Assembly: GCA_007750655.1 (NCBI GenBank)
Contig: CP036290.1
Span: 744,001-808,000 of the forward strand
DNA: 64,000 nucleotides
Source of the DNA: Rohdeia mirabilis
GTDB lineage: Bacteria > Planctomycetota > UBA1135 > GCA-002686595
Direction: 5' to 3'
The notes under the pieces are model-generated. The model saw nothing but the letters and a program-made list of their open reading frames with translations. It was not told the origin of the DNA and did no database searches. Position 1 is the stretch's first letter. Each line of letters opens with the position of its first letter. Made by a program: the position numbers and the translations under genes. Shown piece after piece: positions 57,800 to 64,000 of this stretch.

Positions 57800-58040
57800 G
57801 GGGCCGGTCTGTCGGCCGACTTGGAGCCACACGGGGCCCGCGCTCGACGCTAGACTCCACGCTTCGCGTCGATCGCGTTCGCTGCGTTCTACGGACCTGC
57901 CCATCCACATGCGCCCCACGCCCATCCTTGGAAGCCCAGCCCCCAGTGCCTCTTGTGCGCCTCGTCGCATGGGCGTTACCCAGCCCCGTCAGCCGGACGC
58001 CGCGCTACGCGGGTCCGTCTAAATCGCGTTAGTCAGACAA
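57800..58040. other. junction region before the cassette array
   Basis: This 241-bp stretch has no gene. A hairpin CGGAC-CCGCG/CGCGG-GTCCG (about 57991-58016) precedes GCGTTAGTC, whose GTTAGTC (58028-58034) looks like the recombination core that starts cassette 1. I could not find a matching partner core or an integrase gene, so it is either a degenerate attC or an attI-like end. Confidence 0.5.
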
Positions 58041-58349
58041 GTGCGTGTCTTCCTCGATGACGAACGGCAGCCGCCTCCCGGTTGGGTTCACGTTCGGTGG
58101 CCGGACGAGGCGATCGCGCTGCTGCAGGGGAATGGCGTGGAGGAGATCAGTCTCGATCACGACCTCGGTGACGATGACCGCGGCACCGGCTACGACGTCG
58201 TGCTCTGGATCGAGAGGGCAGTGGCACTCGATGGCTTCGTGCCACCTATGATCCGGGTGCACTCGGCGAACAGCTCCGCTCGGCAGAAGATGGAGGCTGG
58301 CATCGAGGCCATTGCTCGATTGGCGCGGCGAGGTGACAATGCTGACTAA
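58041..58349 (+). CDS. cassette 1: cyclic-phosphate-processing receiver-like (cREC) protein
   Basis: This 102-residue protein has a GTG start. The pattern VFLDDERQPPPGW, AIALLQGNGVEEISLDHDLG, GTGYDVVLWIERAV and PPMIRVHSANSSARQKM matches the small family described as cyclic-phosphate-processing receiver domains, linked by genome context to nucleotide-based or RNA-related stress systems. The TAA stop lies inside the attC core (GACTAAC), as in integron cassettes. It starts 7 nt after the preceding GTTAGTC core. Confidence 0.8.
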   Translation: MRVFLDDERQPPPGWVHVRWPDEAIALLQGNGVEEISLDHDLGDDDRGTGYDVVLWIERAVALDGFVPPMIRVHSANSSARQKMEAGIEAIARLARRGDNAD

Positions 58350-58427
58350 CACGCCGATGCAGTGGATGGCCGCGTCCACTCGCTTCGCTCGCTCCCGCGG
58401 CCACCACTGATCGACAAGGCGTTAGAC
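58344..58427 (+). repeat. attC site 1 (integron cassette recombination site)
   Basis: The 84-bp site has core GACTAAC (58344-58350) and core GTTAGAC (58421-58427). Between them GCCGATGCAGTGG faces CCACCACTGATCGACAAGGC, an imperfect complement as in attC hairpins. Confidence 0.85.
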
Positions 58428-58432
58428 GAACT

Positions 58433-58714
58433 ATGCCCAGCGAAGAACTCCTTCAAAGTTGGAAGCGCACGAGGGCACACCTGGCTGCCGCAGCTGCCCT
58501 GCTGCCTGCGAGGCCGCGAAGCGGCCCCGAGGGTGGCTCTCATCAGGGCTACGCGGAGTCCCTGGAACACAACGAGCTGGAGCTCGCGCTCGATCAACTG
58601 GAGGACCTTGCCCAAGTGAATGCCGTGCCTCCTGCGTTCTGGGCGGCACTCTCCGAAGCGGCTGCGGAAATGGAGCTCAGCGATCACGAAAGGCGGTACC
58701 GTGGTGCCGTCTAA
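58433..58714 (+). CDS. cassette 2: small acidic helical protein, immunity-like
   Basis: This 93-residue protein has no signal peptide or membrane helix. The helical pattern LEHNELELALDQLEDLAQ and FWAALSEAAAEMEL resembles small hypothetical or immunity proteins often seen in cassettes and near polymorphic toxins; this is a recollection of the pattern, not a firm family call. The TAA lies in the attC core GTCTAAC. The start is 5 nt after the preceding GTTAGAC core. Confidence 0.7.
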   Translation: MPSEELLQSWKRTRAHLAAAAALLPARPRSGPEGGSHQGYAESLEHNELELALDQLEDLAQVNAVPPAFWAALSEAAAEMELSDHERRYRGAV

Positions 58715-58771
58715 CCAGCCGATGCAACGGACGGCGCTTCGCGCCGACGCTGATCGGCATCAGCGTTAGCC
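58709..58771 (+). repeat. attC site 2
   Basis: The 63-bp site has a perfect core GTCTAAC (58709-58715) and GTTAGCC (58765-58771). The inner arms GCCGAT/ATCGGC and ACGGCG/CGCCG(A) enclose CTTCG, giving a textbook folded attC. Confidence 0.9.
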
Positions 58772-58779
58772 GGACCGTC

Positions 58780-59205
58780 ATGACCTCCGGCAATGGCCTA
58801 CGTGAGTCAGTCGTCTCACACCTGCGGCTGGCAAGGTCCGCCTCCGAGCTCCGGGCGTATCGCAGGGCCGTGCCCGTCGCAAGTGTCGTTGCCGAGGTGT
58901 TCTGCGGCTGGGAGGACCTGTTTCATCCGGGTACGCCTCTCCACGGCGAGACTTTCACCACTGCCGAACAGGAGGCTCTTGCCAGGTTCGACCGCGTTGT
59001 CGACTCAGTCGCCGAGGAAACCGCGGATGACACCGGGCTCGAGGACTGGCTCAACTCGTCACCCTGGAGGGTATTGTCGAGCGAGGCTACGGTTGCACTC
59101 GTCGCCCTCGGGGTGGCGCTTGAAGATGCCGACTTACACGCCGATGCAGTGGATGACCGCGTCCGCTCGCTTCGCTCGCTCCCGCGGCCACCACTGATCG
59201 ACTAG
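58780..59205 (+). CDS. cassette 3: unknown protein running through its attC
   Basis: This 141-residue protein starts 8 nt after the GTTAGCC core. Residues 1-117 form a helical domain with CGWEDLFHPGTPLHGETFTT and AEQEALARFDRVVDSVAEET, not assigned to a family but similar in style to immunity proteins. The usual stop in the attC core is lost (GACTTAC instead of GACTAAC), so translation continues through the attC and adds about 24 residues (ending LRSLPRPPLID) before TAG at 59203-59205. Confidence 0.7.
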   Translation: MTSGNGLRESVVSHLRLARSASELRAYRRAVPVASVVAEVFCGWEDLFHPGTPLHGETFTTAEQEALARFDRVVDSVAEETADDTGLEDWLNSSPWRVLSSEATVALVALGVALEDADLHADAVDDRVRSLRSLPRPPLID

Positions 59206-59214
59206 GCGTTAGAC
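59131..59214 (+). repeat. attC site 3, with a changed first core
   Basis: This 84-bp site is nearly identical to attC 1. Its first core reads GACTTAC (59131-59137) and its second GTTAGAC (59208-59214). The A to T change removes a stop codon from the cassette gene. Confidence 0.85.
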
Positions 59215-59230
59215 ACGCCTTCGAACGCCG

Positions 59231-59575
59231 ATGGCTGCGCAAGACTACCTCGACCTACTGGAACGGCGCGTTCTCCGACGATCGGTCACTCTGTCAGCAC
59301 TCGGGGTCGAGGAAGTTGCCTGGACCGAGACAGACGCAAGGTTAGTCGTAGCAGCCTTGCAGGACAGCCATTGGGCCATCCTAGGCGGTGACGTTCTTCG
59401 CATCGGAGCCAACGCGCCTGAGTACACGTACGACAGTTGGCACTCAGGGCCGCGAAATGGAGAGACTCCCCGAGAGTTCGTCGAACGCACCCATACCGAG
59501 ACACTTCAGTACATAGACGCCTACCCGAACCGGGAGTCCCACCTGTACACCCTGGTTTGTAGTAGGGTTGTCTAG
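59231..59575 (+). CDS. cassette 4: Imm40-like immunity protein
   Basis: This 114-residue protein contains WAILGGDVLRIGANAPEYTY, DSWHSG and a final LQYIDAYPNRESHLYTLVC, which recall the Imm40 family of immunity proteins (GGDV, later NW/SWY and YI-Y). By family it would bind and neutralise a toxin effector, but no toxin gene is in the cassette. The stop TAG lies in the attC core GTCTAGC. The codons are less GC-rich than chromosomal genes here, consistent with outside origin. Confidence 0.65.
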   Translation: MAAQDYLDLLERRVLRRSVTLSALGVEEVAWTETDARLVVAALQDSHWAILGGDVLRIGANAPEYTYDSWHSGPRNGETPREFVERTHTETLQYIDAYPNRESHLYTLVCSRVV

Positions 59576-59629
59576 CACAGCCATGCAGCGGACCGCCTTC
59601 GCGCCCGCTGATGGCAAACCGCGTTGGAC
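59570..59629 (+). repeat. attC site 4
   Basis: The 60-bp site has cores GTCTAGC (59570-59576) and GTTGGAC (59623-59629). The inner arms are CAGCCATGCAGCGG and CCGCTGATGGC. Confidence 0.8.
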
Positions 59630-59643
59630 GGACGAGGAGCCGC

Positions 59644-59877
59644 ATGAAACTTGAGCTCACCGACGACGAGGCGCTCGTCTTGTTCGAACTACTGGCCGAC
59701 TACGGAACCAGCGACGACGGTCGCCAGCTTGTGGTGCGTCACGCGTCTGAACGAAACGCGCTGTGGGCTGTGCACGCGGCTCTCGAGAAAAGGCTCGTGG
59801 CGCCGTTTCAGCAGGACTACGCAGACCAACTATCCGCAGCGCGATCCCGAATAGAAGGAGAGGGCGGCTCCTGGTGA
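59644..59877 (+). CDS. cassette 5: small helical protein of unknown function
   Basis: This 77-residue protein has the pattern LTDDEALVLFELLADYG, ERNALWAVHAALEKRL and DYADQLSAARSRI, a short helical protein of a type frequent among hypothetical cassette genes. The start MKLELTDDE follows GAGGAG at 59634-59639; an in-frame ATG at 59611 lies inside attC 4 and is unlikely. The attC after it is interrupted. Confidence 0.7.
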   Translation: MKLELTDDEALVLFELLADYGTSDDGRQLVVRHASERNALWAVHAALEKRLVAPFQQDYADQLSAARSRIEGEGGSW

Positions 59878-59890
59878 GGCGACAGGCGCC

Positions 59891-59965
59891 GTCCAATACG
59901 CCGATGCAGTGGATGGCCGCGTCCACTCGCTTCGCCCGCTACCGCGGCCACCACTGATCGACAAC
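59891..59965 (+). repeat. attC site 5, second core missing
   Basis: It has core GTCCAAT (59891-59897) and then the same long body as attC 1 and 3 as far as CCACTGATCGAC. The expected GGCGTTAG is replaced by CACGTACGG repeats leading into an inverted-repeat element. Confidence 0.75.
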
Positions 59966-59981
59966 ACGTACGGCACGTACA

Positions 59982-60214
59982 CGTACGGTGCCGCACACCA
60001 CTGAGGTGGTCGACCACGAGGAAGTGCCGCAGCAATCGGCGCTCGGTCCGGGCGGTGACGTCTCCAGCGGGCGAGGCGTACGACGGCGCGGCGGCGCCTC
60101 GAGCAACGTACTCAGGGCGTTGCCCCGGCAGCTTGTTCTCCGTCCAAGCCCCGCCCAGGACTGCTCCGGTAGATTCTTCTGGTCGACCACCTCAGTGGTG
60201 TGCGGTACCGTACG
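59982..60214. mobile_element. inverted-repeat element B, copy 1 (MITE-like)
   Basis: This 233-bp element is bounded by CGTACGGTGCCGCACACC... and its complement ending GGTACCGTACG. The terminal repeats continue as ACTGAGGTGGTCGACC and, less perfectly, through GAAGTGCCGCAGCAATC near each end. There is no gene of its own. It is flanked by attC fragments on both sides. Confidence 0.85.
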
Positions 60215-60265
60215 CGCTCGCTTCGCTCGCTCCCGCGGCCACCACTGATCGACTAGGCGTTAGGG
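60215..60265 (+). repeat. attC 3' half after element B copy 1
   Basis: The right half of an attC (CTCGCTTCGCTCGCTCCCGC ... CCACTGATCGACTAGGC) ends in GTTAGGG (60259-60265). It matches attC 3 rather than attC 5, so it is not simply the other half of the site at 59891. Confidence 0.75.
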
Positions 60266-60268
60266 GGG

Positions 60269-60496
60269 CGTACGGTGTCGCACACCACTGAGGTGGTCGA
60301 CCGCGAAGAAGTGCCGCAGCAATCGGCCCTCGGTCCGGGCGGTGGCTGCTCCAGCGGACGGGACTTTCGCCGCCGCGCCGCCGCCTCGAGCAACGTGCCC
60401 AGGGCGCTGCCCCGGCAGCTTGTGTTTCGTCCAAGCCCAGGATTGCTCCGGTACATTCTTCTGGTCGACCACCTCAGTGGTGTGCGGCACCGTACG
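60269..60496. mobile_element. inverted-repeat element B, copy 2 (MITE-like)
   Basis: This 228-bp element has ends CGTACGGTGTCGCACACC and GGTGTGCGGCACCGTACG. Its interior is homologous to copy 1 (GCAATCGGCC, GGGCGGTG, CTCGAGCAACGTGCCCAGGG, CCAGGATTGCTCCGG). Confidence 0.85.
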
Positions 60497-60501
60497 GGGC
60501 G

Positions 60502-60726
60502 CCTCAGTGGTGTGCGGCACCGTACGGGGCGAGGAAGTGCCGCGGCAATCGGTGCTCGGCCCGGGCGGTTACGCCTCCAGCGGACGGGACGTGCGACGGC
60601 GCGCCGGCGCCTTGAGCAACGTACTCAGGGCGCCGCCCCGGCAGCCTGTTCTTCGTCCAAGCCCCGCCCGGGATTGCTCCGGTACTTCCTCGCGCTCGAG
60701 CGCCTCAATGGTGTGCGACACCGTAC
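60502..60726. mobile_element. inverted-repeat element B, copy 3, rearranged end
   Basis: The left end is replaced by a duplicate of the right-end sequence (CCTCAGTGGTGTGCGGCACC, repeated from 60470). The interior and right end (AATGGTGTGCGACACCGTAC) are present. It abuts the truncated transposase. Confidence 0.75.
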
Positions 60727-61715
60727 ACCCACGCGCGCGAGCACGAGGTTCCTGTACCCGCGTTCGCGCACGCGTTCCTCACGCAGCCGAGGTTTCGGTG
60801 CGCCCCGTCCACCAGTCGTGCGTGCGCGCCGCTTCAGCTCGCTCCACTCGCCGCCTGCGATGCTCTCCGCAGCCTCCACGAGGCCGCCGTGCGCTGCGAT
60901 ACCGAAGACGAACTCGATCCCCGACCCGTCCCAGTGGTCGAAGTCGCCCGTCAGCGAGAAGTGAGAGTCACCGCGCAGCCTCGCCTTCTCGAAGCCCGCT
61001 TCGCGCACGAGTTCGACCGCGGGCTCGAGGTACTCGAAGGCGCCTTCGTGACTCGGACGGTTGCCAGGTCGGTTGTGCAGGTACAGCATCTCGCCCGTGT
61101 TCGCGAGGCTGATCATCAGCGGCGCATAGCCCCACTCGCCGTTGTAGGCCCGGTCCACGCCCTCCTTGCACTCGCCGCACGACGGCGCGATCGTTCCGTC
61201 GATGTCGATCGTCGCGCGTTCGAAGAAGCTCGCTGGCTGCTGCTTCCACACCAGCACCCGCGTCTCGTTCACCGCTTCCGACAGGTCGTCGATCCGTGTG
61301 CGGTCGAAGCGGCGCAGGAAGTCTCCCGCCGTCGTCGGGTCGGGATGCGTGCGGCGCCGAGCTGGTCGAGGTATCCCGCGTCCTGACGACGCAGTTCGAG
61401 GTCGTCCAGCGTGCGTCCGCCTGCGACCACGTTGTAGGCGAGATTCAAGACGTGGTCCGAGACGCTGTACGGACCCCTGCGCCGGAAGATGTCGACTGAC
61501 GCGTCGATCCGGCTCGCGAGCCCCGTCGCCCGGACGAGGTCGTGGACGAGGCCCACGCCCCCGTGCGCCGTCGCCTGCACGCGACCCGCGACCTCGTACA
61601 CCCGCGCGCCCGCCGCGAGCATGCGCGATCGATGACCGCGACTCGTGCGTCGCGACAGCCGCTCGTCGAGCAGCCCTTTCCGGATGGCCAGTCTCTCGCA
61701 ATCCTCACGCTTCAC
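60727..61715 (-). pseudogene. IS1380-family transposase, frameshifted and truncated
   Basis: The N-terminal part reads from a GTG at 61715 (KREDCERLAIRKGLLDERL ... VNLAYNVVAGG-type core). Near 61340 the frame shifts to one giving FLRRFDRTRIDDLSEAVNET, ATIDIDGTIAPSCGECKEG, YNGEWGYAPLMISLANTGE and RLRGDSHFSL, which are typical IS1380 DDE-transposase stretches. The C-terminal part is cut at 60727 where element B copy 3 begins, leaving about 330 of the 430 or so residues expected. It cannot be active as it stands. Confidence 0.85.
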
Positions 61716-62037
61716 CTGGAACGCCTCTCTTGTGTGGGTGCGTTGTTTTTCACACCCACCGTCTACCCGCCAGGAATCGGGTGTTTCAGGTGGTTCCGCC
61801 TCTACGTCGCTGTGGGAGGCGCTGGATCAGGGCCTAGCGGCGCGTCGGAGCGGCCTGCAGCTGCCCGGCGAGAGTTCTCCCAGAAAGAAAGTTGGCGGAC
61901 CGCACCGGCGAAGTGCGTGTACCTCCGTGCATGAGCGGTCTCTTGGCCCTCGAGCGACTCTCCTCCGTTCCGACTTCACATTCGCTTCACCGTCCCGCCC
62001 CTTTGCCCCTTGCGCCCTCAACAGGTGTCCTCCAACG
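61716..62037. other. region between transposase remnant and FGE-type gene
   Basis: These 322 bp hold a T-rich patch and CACACCCACC repeats near 61735-61765, which may be the end of the old IS1380 copy. No gene is supported. The promoter of the FGE-type gene should lie in the second half. Confidence 0.4.
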
Positions 62038-63282
62038 ATGATCTCTACCAAAGTGCCCATGCTCGCGGCCCTTGCGGCCCTCGCCCTCTCGACCCTTCCC
62101 GCCCAGGCCCAGACCACCTTCGGCACGAGCTGTGCCGGTGCGTCGGGCGTGACGCCGACCCTCTCGGTGTCCGGCGTTGTCCAGTCCGGCCAGCCGTGGA
62201 CCCTGGAGGTCACCGCACCCGGTGGCATCGGGTTCGGCTATCTGCTGGTCGGTTTCTCGAACACGACGGCGTCCGCGCTCGGTGGCGTGCCGCTGCCGTT
62301 CGACCTCGGGACACTCTTCACGGATCCACTGTGGAGCGGCTGCGACCTCACCATCGATCCGAACTTCCTGACCCTGCCGTACACGTTCGACCCGAATGCC
62401 AACGGCGGGCTGTGGACGAAGAACTTCCAGGGGTTCAGCGGTGGACAGCTCTACGTCCAGGCCATCAACATCGACGCGGACTTCGTGACGCGGATTGCAG
62501 GCGTAAGCCAAGGCATGATCGTCGGTGGAGGTGACAGCCAGTTGATCCCGGGGATGAAGCTGATCCCGCCCGGAACCTTCGAGATGGGATCGAACGCGCC
62601 AGGGGGGGATCCGTACTACGGACAAGCGATCGAGCAGCCGGTGCACTCGGTGACGATCAGCTACCCGTTCTGGATGGGCCAGCGCGAGGTGACGCAAGCG
62701 GAGTACGAGGCGCTGACGGGCCTCAACCCATCCGCCTCCGTCGGACCGAATCGTCCTGTAGAGCGGGTGTCGTGGAACGAGGCCAGGGCGTACTGCTTGT
62801 CGCTGACGGCGTTCGAGAGTGCGGCGGGGAACCTTCCCGCTGGCTACGAGTACCGTCTGCCGACCGAGGCGGAGTGGGAGTACGCGTGCCGCGCGGGGAC
62901 GACGACGGAGTACAACGTGGGTATTGCACTGTCGTGCGCGCAAGCATTCTTCCAATTCCCCAAGACGAACCAATTTCCGTCCTGCGGTAACCCGAGCGGT
63001 ACGGCGAACGTGGGCAGCTACGCGCCGAACGCGTGGGGGCTGTTCGATATGCACGGCAACGTGCACGAGTGGTGCCTCGATTCATTCACGTGGTATTCTG
63101 CTGGAGATGTGACGGATCCCTTCGTGACTGGCTGGGCGGACCGCGTCTACCGGGGCGGCACCTGGTTCAATCAAGCCAGCGACTGCCGTTCCGCCGCCCG
63201 TAACGGCTGGAGTTCCACCGGCCTGAGCAACGGCATCGGGTTCCGGGTTGTTCTTGCCCCAGTTCTCGTCCCCGTCCCCTAG
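62038..63282 (+). CDS. secreted FGE/C-type-lectin-fold protein, probable retroelement target
   Basis: This 414-residue protein has a signal peptide at 1-24 (ending AQAQ). Residues 25-165 are a lineage-type module (FGTSCAGASGVTPTLSVSG, GFGYLLVGFSN, LDLGTLF-like strands). Residues 170-405 form a formylglycine-generating-enzyme/sulfatase-modifying domain (MKLIPPGTFEMGSNAPG, YRLPTEAEWEYACRAGTTT, LFDMHGNVHEWCLD). The C-terminal segment RGGTWFNQASDCRSAARNGW ... GIGFRVV follows the pattern of diversified C-type-lectin proteins, where residues between GG-W, CRSA and GFR vary. The paired active-site cysteines of true FGE are not evident, so a binding rather than enzymatic role is likely. Confidence 0.85.
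   Translation: MISTKVPMLAALAALALSTLPAQAQTTFGTSCAGASGVTPTLSVSGVVQSGQPWTLEVTAPGGIGFGYLLVGFSNTTASALGGVPLPFDLGTLFTDPLWSGCDLTIDPNFLTLPYTFDPNANGGLWTKNFQGFSGGQLYVQAINIDADFVTRIAGVSQGMIVGGGDSQLIPGMKLIPPGTFEMGSNAPGGDPYYGQAIEQPVHSVTISYPFWMGQREVTQAEYEALTGLNPSASVGPNRPVERVSWNEARAYCLSLTAFESAAGNLPAGYEYRLPTEAEWEYACRAGTTTEYNVGIALSCAQAFFQFPKTNQFPSCGNPSGTANVGSYAPNAWGLFDMHGNVHEWCLDSFTWYSAGDVTDPFVTGWADRVYRGGTWFNQASDCRSAARNGWSSTGLSNGIGFRVVLAPVLVPVP
63160..63265 (+). repeat. candidate variable region (VR) of a diversity-generating retroelement
   Basis: This 3' end of the FGE-type gene codes GGTW, six changeable positions, CRSA, a further run of changeable positions, then IGFRVVL. The conserved/variable layout is that of retroelement variable repeats. 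The nucleotide core GGCATCGGGTTCCGG would be the initiation end. The matching template repeat is not visible in the window. Confidence 0.5.
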
Positions 63283-63394
63283 AGCCAAGCAGCAAGACAG
63301 CGGAGCAGCACCGCGAGTTGACGGAGGCGGGTGGGGAGCGACTCCAAAGATGCCGGAGCGCGCGGAGCTGCGCAGCGAACGAAGTGTCAGGTGG

Positions 63395-63427
63395 CGAGCC
63401 CGGCGTCGCGGAGCGACGCCGGGCTCG
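63395..63427. terminator. perfect 15-bp hairpin downstream of the FGE-type gene
   Basis: CGAGCCCGGCGTCGC and GCGACGCCGGGCTCG pair around GGA. Farther out, GTGTCAG (63384-63390) faces CTGACAC (63455-63461). It may be a terminator, or the cruciform that often follows variable repeats in retroelements. Confidence 0.6.
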
Positions 63428-63486
63428 CGGCGGGCTCCGACTCACTCCGCCCCCTCTGACACCCGACGCTCGACGAAACGCTCTCC

Positions 63487-63691
63487 ATGCAGACCCAGGT
63501 TTTCGCCGTCCCCACGGCGGGGGACGAGGCGACGCTCGGACAGATGGACGTGTTCCTGCGCTCGCACCGCGTCCTCAGCGTTGACAGGACGGCCGTCGTC
63601 CACGATGGACGGCAGTTCTGGCCCTTCTGCGTGGAGCGGCTGGAGCGCGTCGCCGCCCCCGGCGGCGGCGCGCGGCCAGGCTCGGCCACCA
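63487..63691 (+). pseudogene. HRDC-type retroelement accessory gene, cut by element B
   Basis: The first 68 codons (MQTQVFAVPTAGDEATLGQM ... FLRSHRVLSVDRTAVVHDG ... FWPFCVERLERV) look like the N-terminus of the HRDC-domain accessory proteins found beside reverse transcriptases of diversity-generating retroelements; this is pattern recall, not a search. After residue 68 the frame enters element B copy 4 and becomes Arg/Gly-rich. It follows the FGE-type gene by 204 bp on the same strand, the usual order target - accessory - template - reverse transcriptase. Confidence 0.6.
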
Positions 63692-63919
63692 CGTACGGGG
63701 TCGCACACCGCTGCGGTGGTCGACCACGAGGAAGTGCCGCAGCAATCGTCGCTCGGTCTGGGCGGTGACTCCTCCAGCGGACGGGACGTTCGACGCCGCG
63801 CCGGCGCCTCGAGCAACGTGCTCAGGGCGCTGACCCGGCAGCTTGTTCTCCGTCCAAGCCCAGGATTGCTCCGGTACATTCTTGTGGTCGACCACCGCAG
63901 TGGTGTGCGACACCGAATG
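63692..63919. mobile_element. inverted-repeat element B, copy 4 (MITE-like)
   Basis: This element of about 228 bp has the same interior as copies 1-3. Both arms carry the change A to C: left GCTGCGGTGGTCGACC, right GGTCGACCACCGCAGTG, so complementarity is kept. The left end is CGTACGG and the right end is degraded to CCGAATG. Confidence 0.85.
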
Positions 63920-64000
63920 CATGTGCCCGGTTGCACAGGACCACGATCCAGCGAGGTCGTGAATGCTCTTGCTCTCCACGGCGCGAACGATCAGCTGGAA
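63915..64000 (-). CDS. possible gene fragment entering from beyond the window
   Basis: On the minus strand an open frame runs in from 64000 with a plausible protein-like stretch (FQLIVRAVESKSIHDLAGSW) and then continues into element B copy 4. It may be the end of a gene truncated by that insertion. No family was recognised and it is only about 28 codons long here, so confidence is low. Confidence 0.25.

Noticed and set aside
57800..58040. Integrase gene or attI site before the cassettes
   Set aside because: No integrase frame is present on either strand, and only one core-like GTTAGTC with no clear attI layout was found.
63900..64000. Template repeat of the retroelement
   Set aside because: No stretch here resembles the 3' end of the FGE-type gene even allowing adenine changes.

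Overview
The window is very GC-rich, densely coded DNA that looks like a chromosome segment of a planctomycete (Planctomycetota). Three things point there: the operon RDD x3 - SpoIIM - DUF4129 - DUF4350 - MoxR - DUF58; large secreted proteins with PKD, propeller and dihaem parts; and a secreted FGE-type protein carrying an N-terminal module I associate with deep planctomycete lineages (Pla133/Pla163/Saltatorellus-like, from memory). The lineage is an inference. No rRNA, tRNA or CRISPR array was seen. Many start codons sit 6-8 nt after a TAnnnT box, so leaderless mRNAs appear common; a few genes have clear AGGAGG ribosome sites instead.

Layout. 0.2-5.8 kb: a fasciclin protein divergent from a CarH-like B12-binding MerR regulator, then envelope and secreted unknowns. 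5.9-14.4 kb: CLC transporter, DUF234-type ATPase, secreted HEXXH protein, CPBP membrane protease and an outer-membrane barrel. 14.7-17.3 kb: a compact three-gene sulfur cluster (Cys4 + TusA-like protein, DsrE-like protein, TusA-like/core-MetE fusion). 17.5-21.5 kb: glycosyltransferase and ClpB. 21.7-29.6 kb: the MoxR operon. 29.6-43.8 kb: housekeeping genes (DUF533, SixA-like phosphatase, DUF427, PdxJ, RsmD, RecN, ManA-type isomerase, RluB-type pseudouridine synthase, an M16 protease pair). 43.9-51.6 kb: a dihaem secreted protein, a GntR/ABC operon and a lipoprotein, each followed by a copy of one long palindrome. 51.6-57.8 kb: M32 carboxypeptidase, GroEL/GroES, a response regulator and an M19 dipeptidase.

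58.0-64.0 kb is an accessory island. It begins with an integron gene-cassette array without a visible integrase: five small cassette genes, each with an attC site. Several resemble immunity or defence-type proteins. The array is broken by about 230-bp elements with long terminal inverted repeats (four copies in the window) and by a decayed IS1380-family transposase. It ends in what looks like part of a diversity-generating retroelement: an FGE/C-type-lectin-fold secreted protein with a typical variable 3' end, then an HRDC-type accessory gene cut by the fourth inverted-repeat element. The template repeat and reverse transcriptase are not in the window.

The strongest candidates for new biology are the sulfur cluster at 14.7-17.3 kb, the cassette array, the retroelement remnant, and the two families of covarying palindromes.
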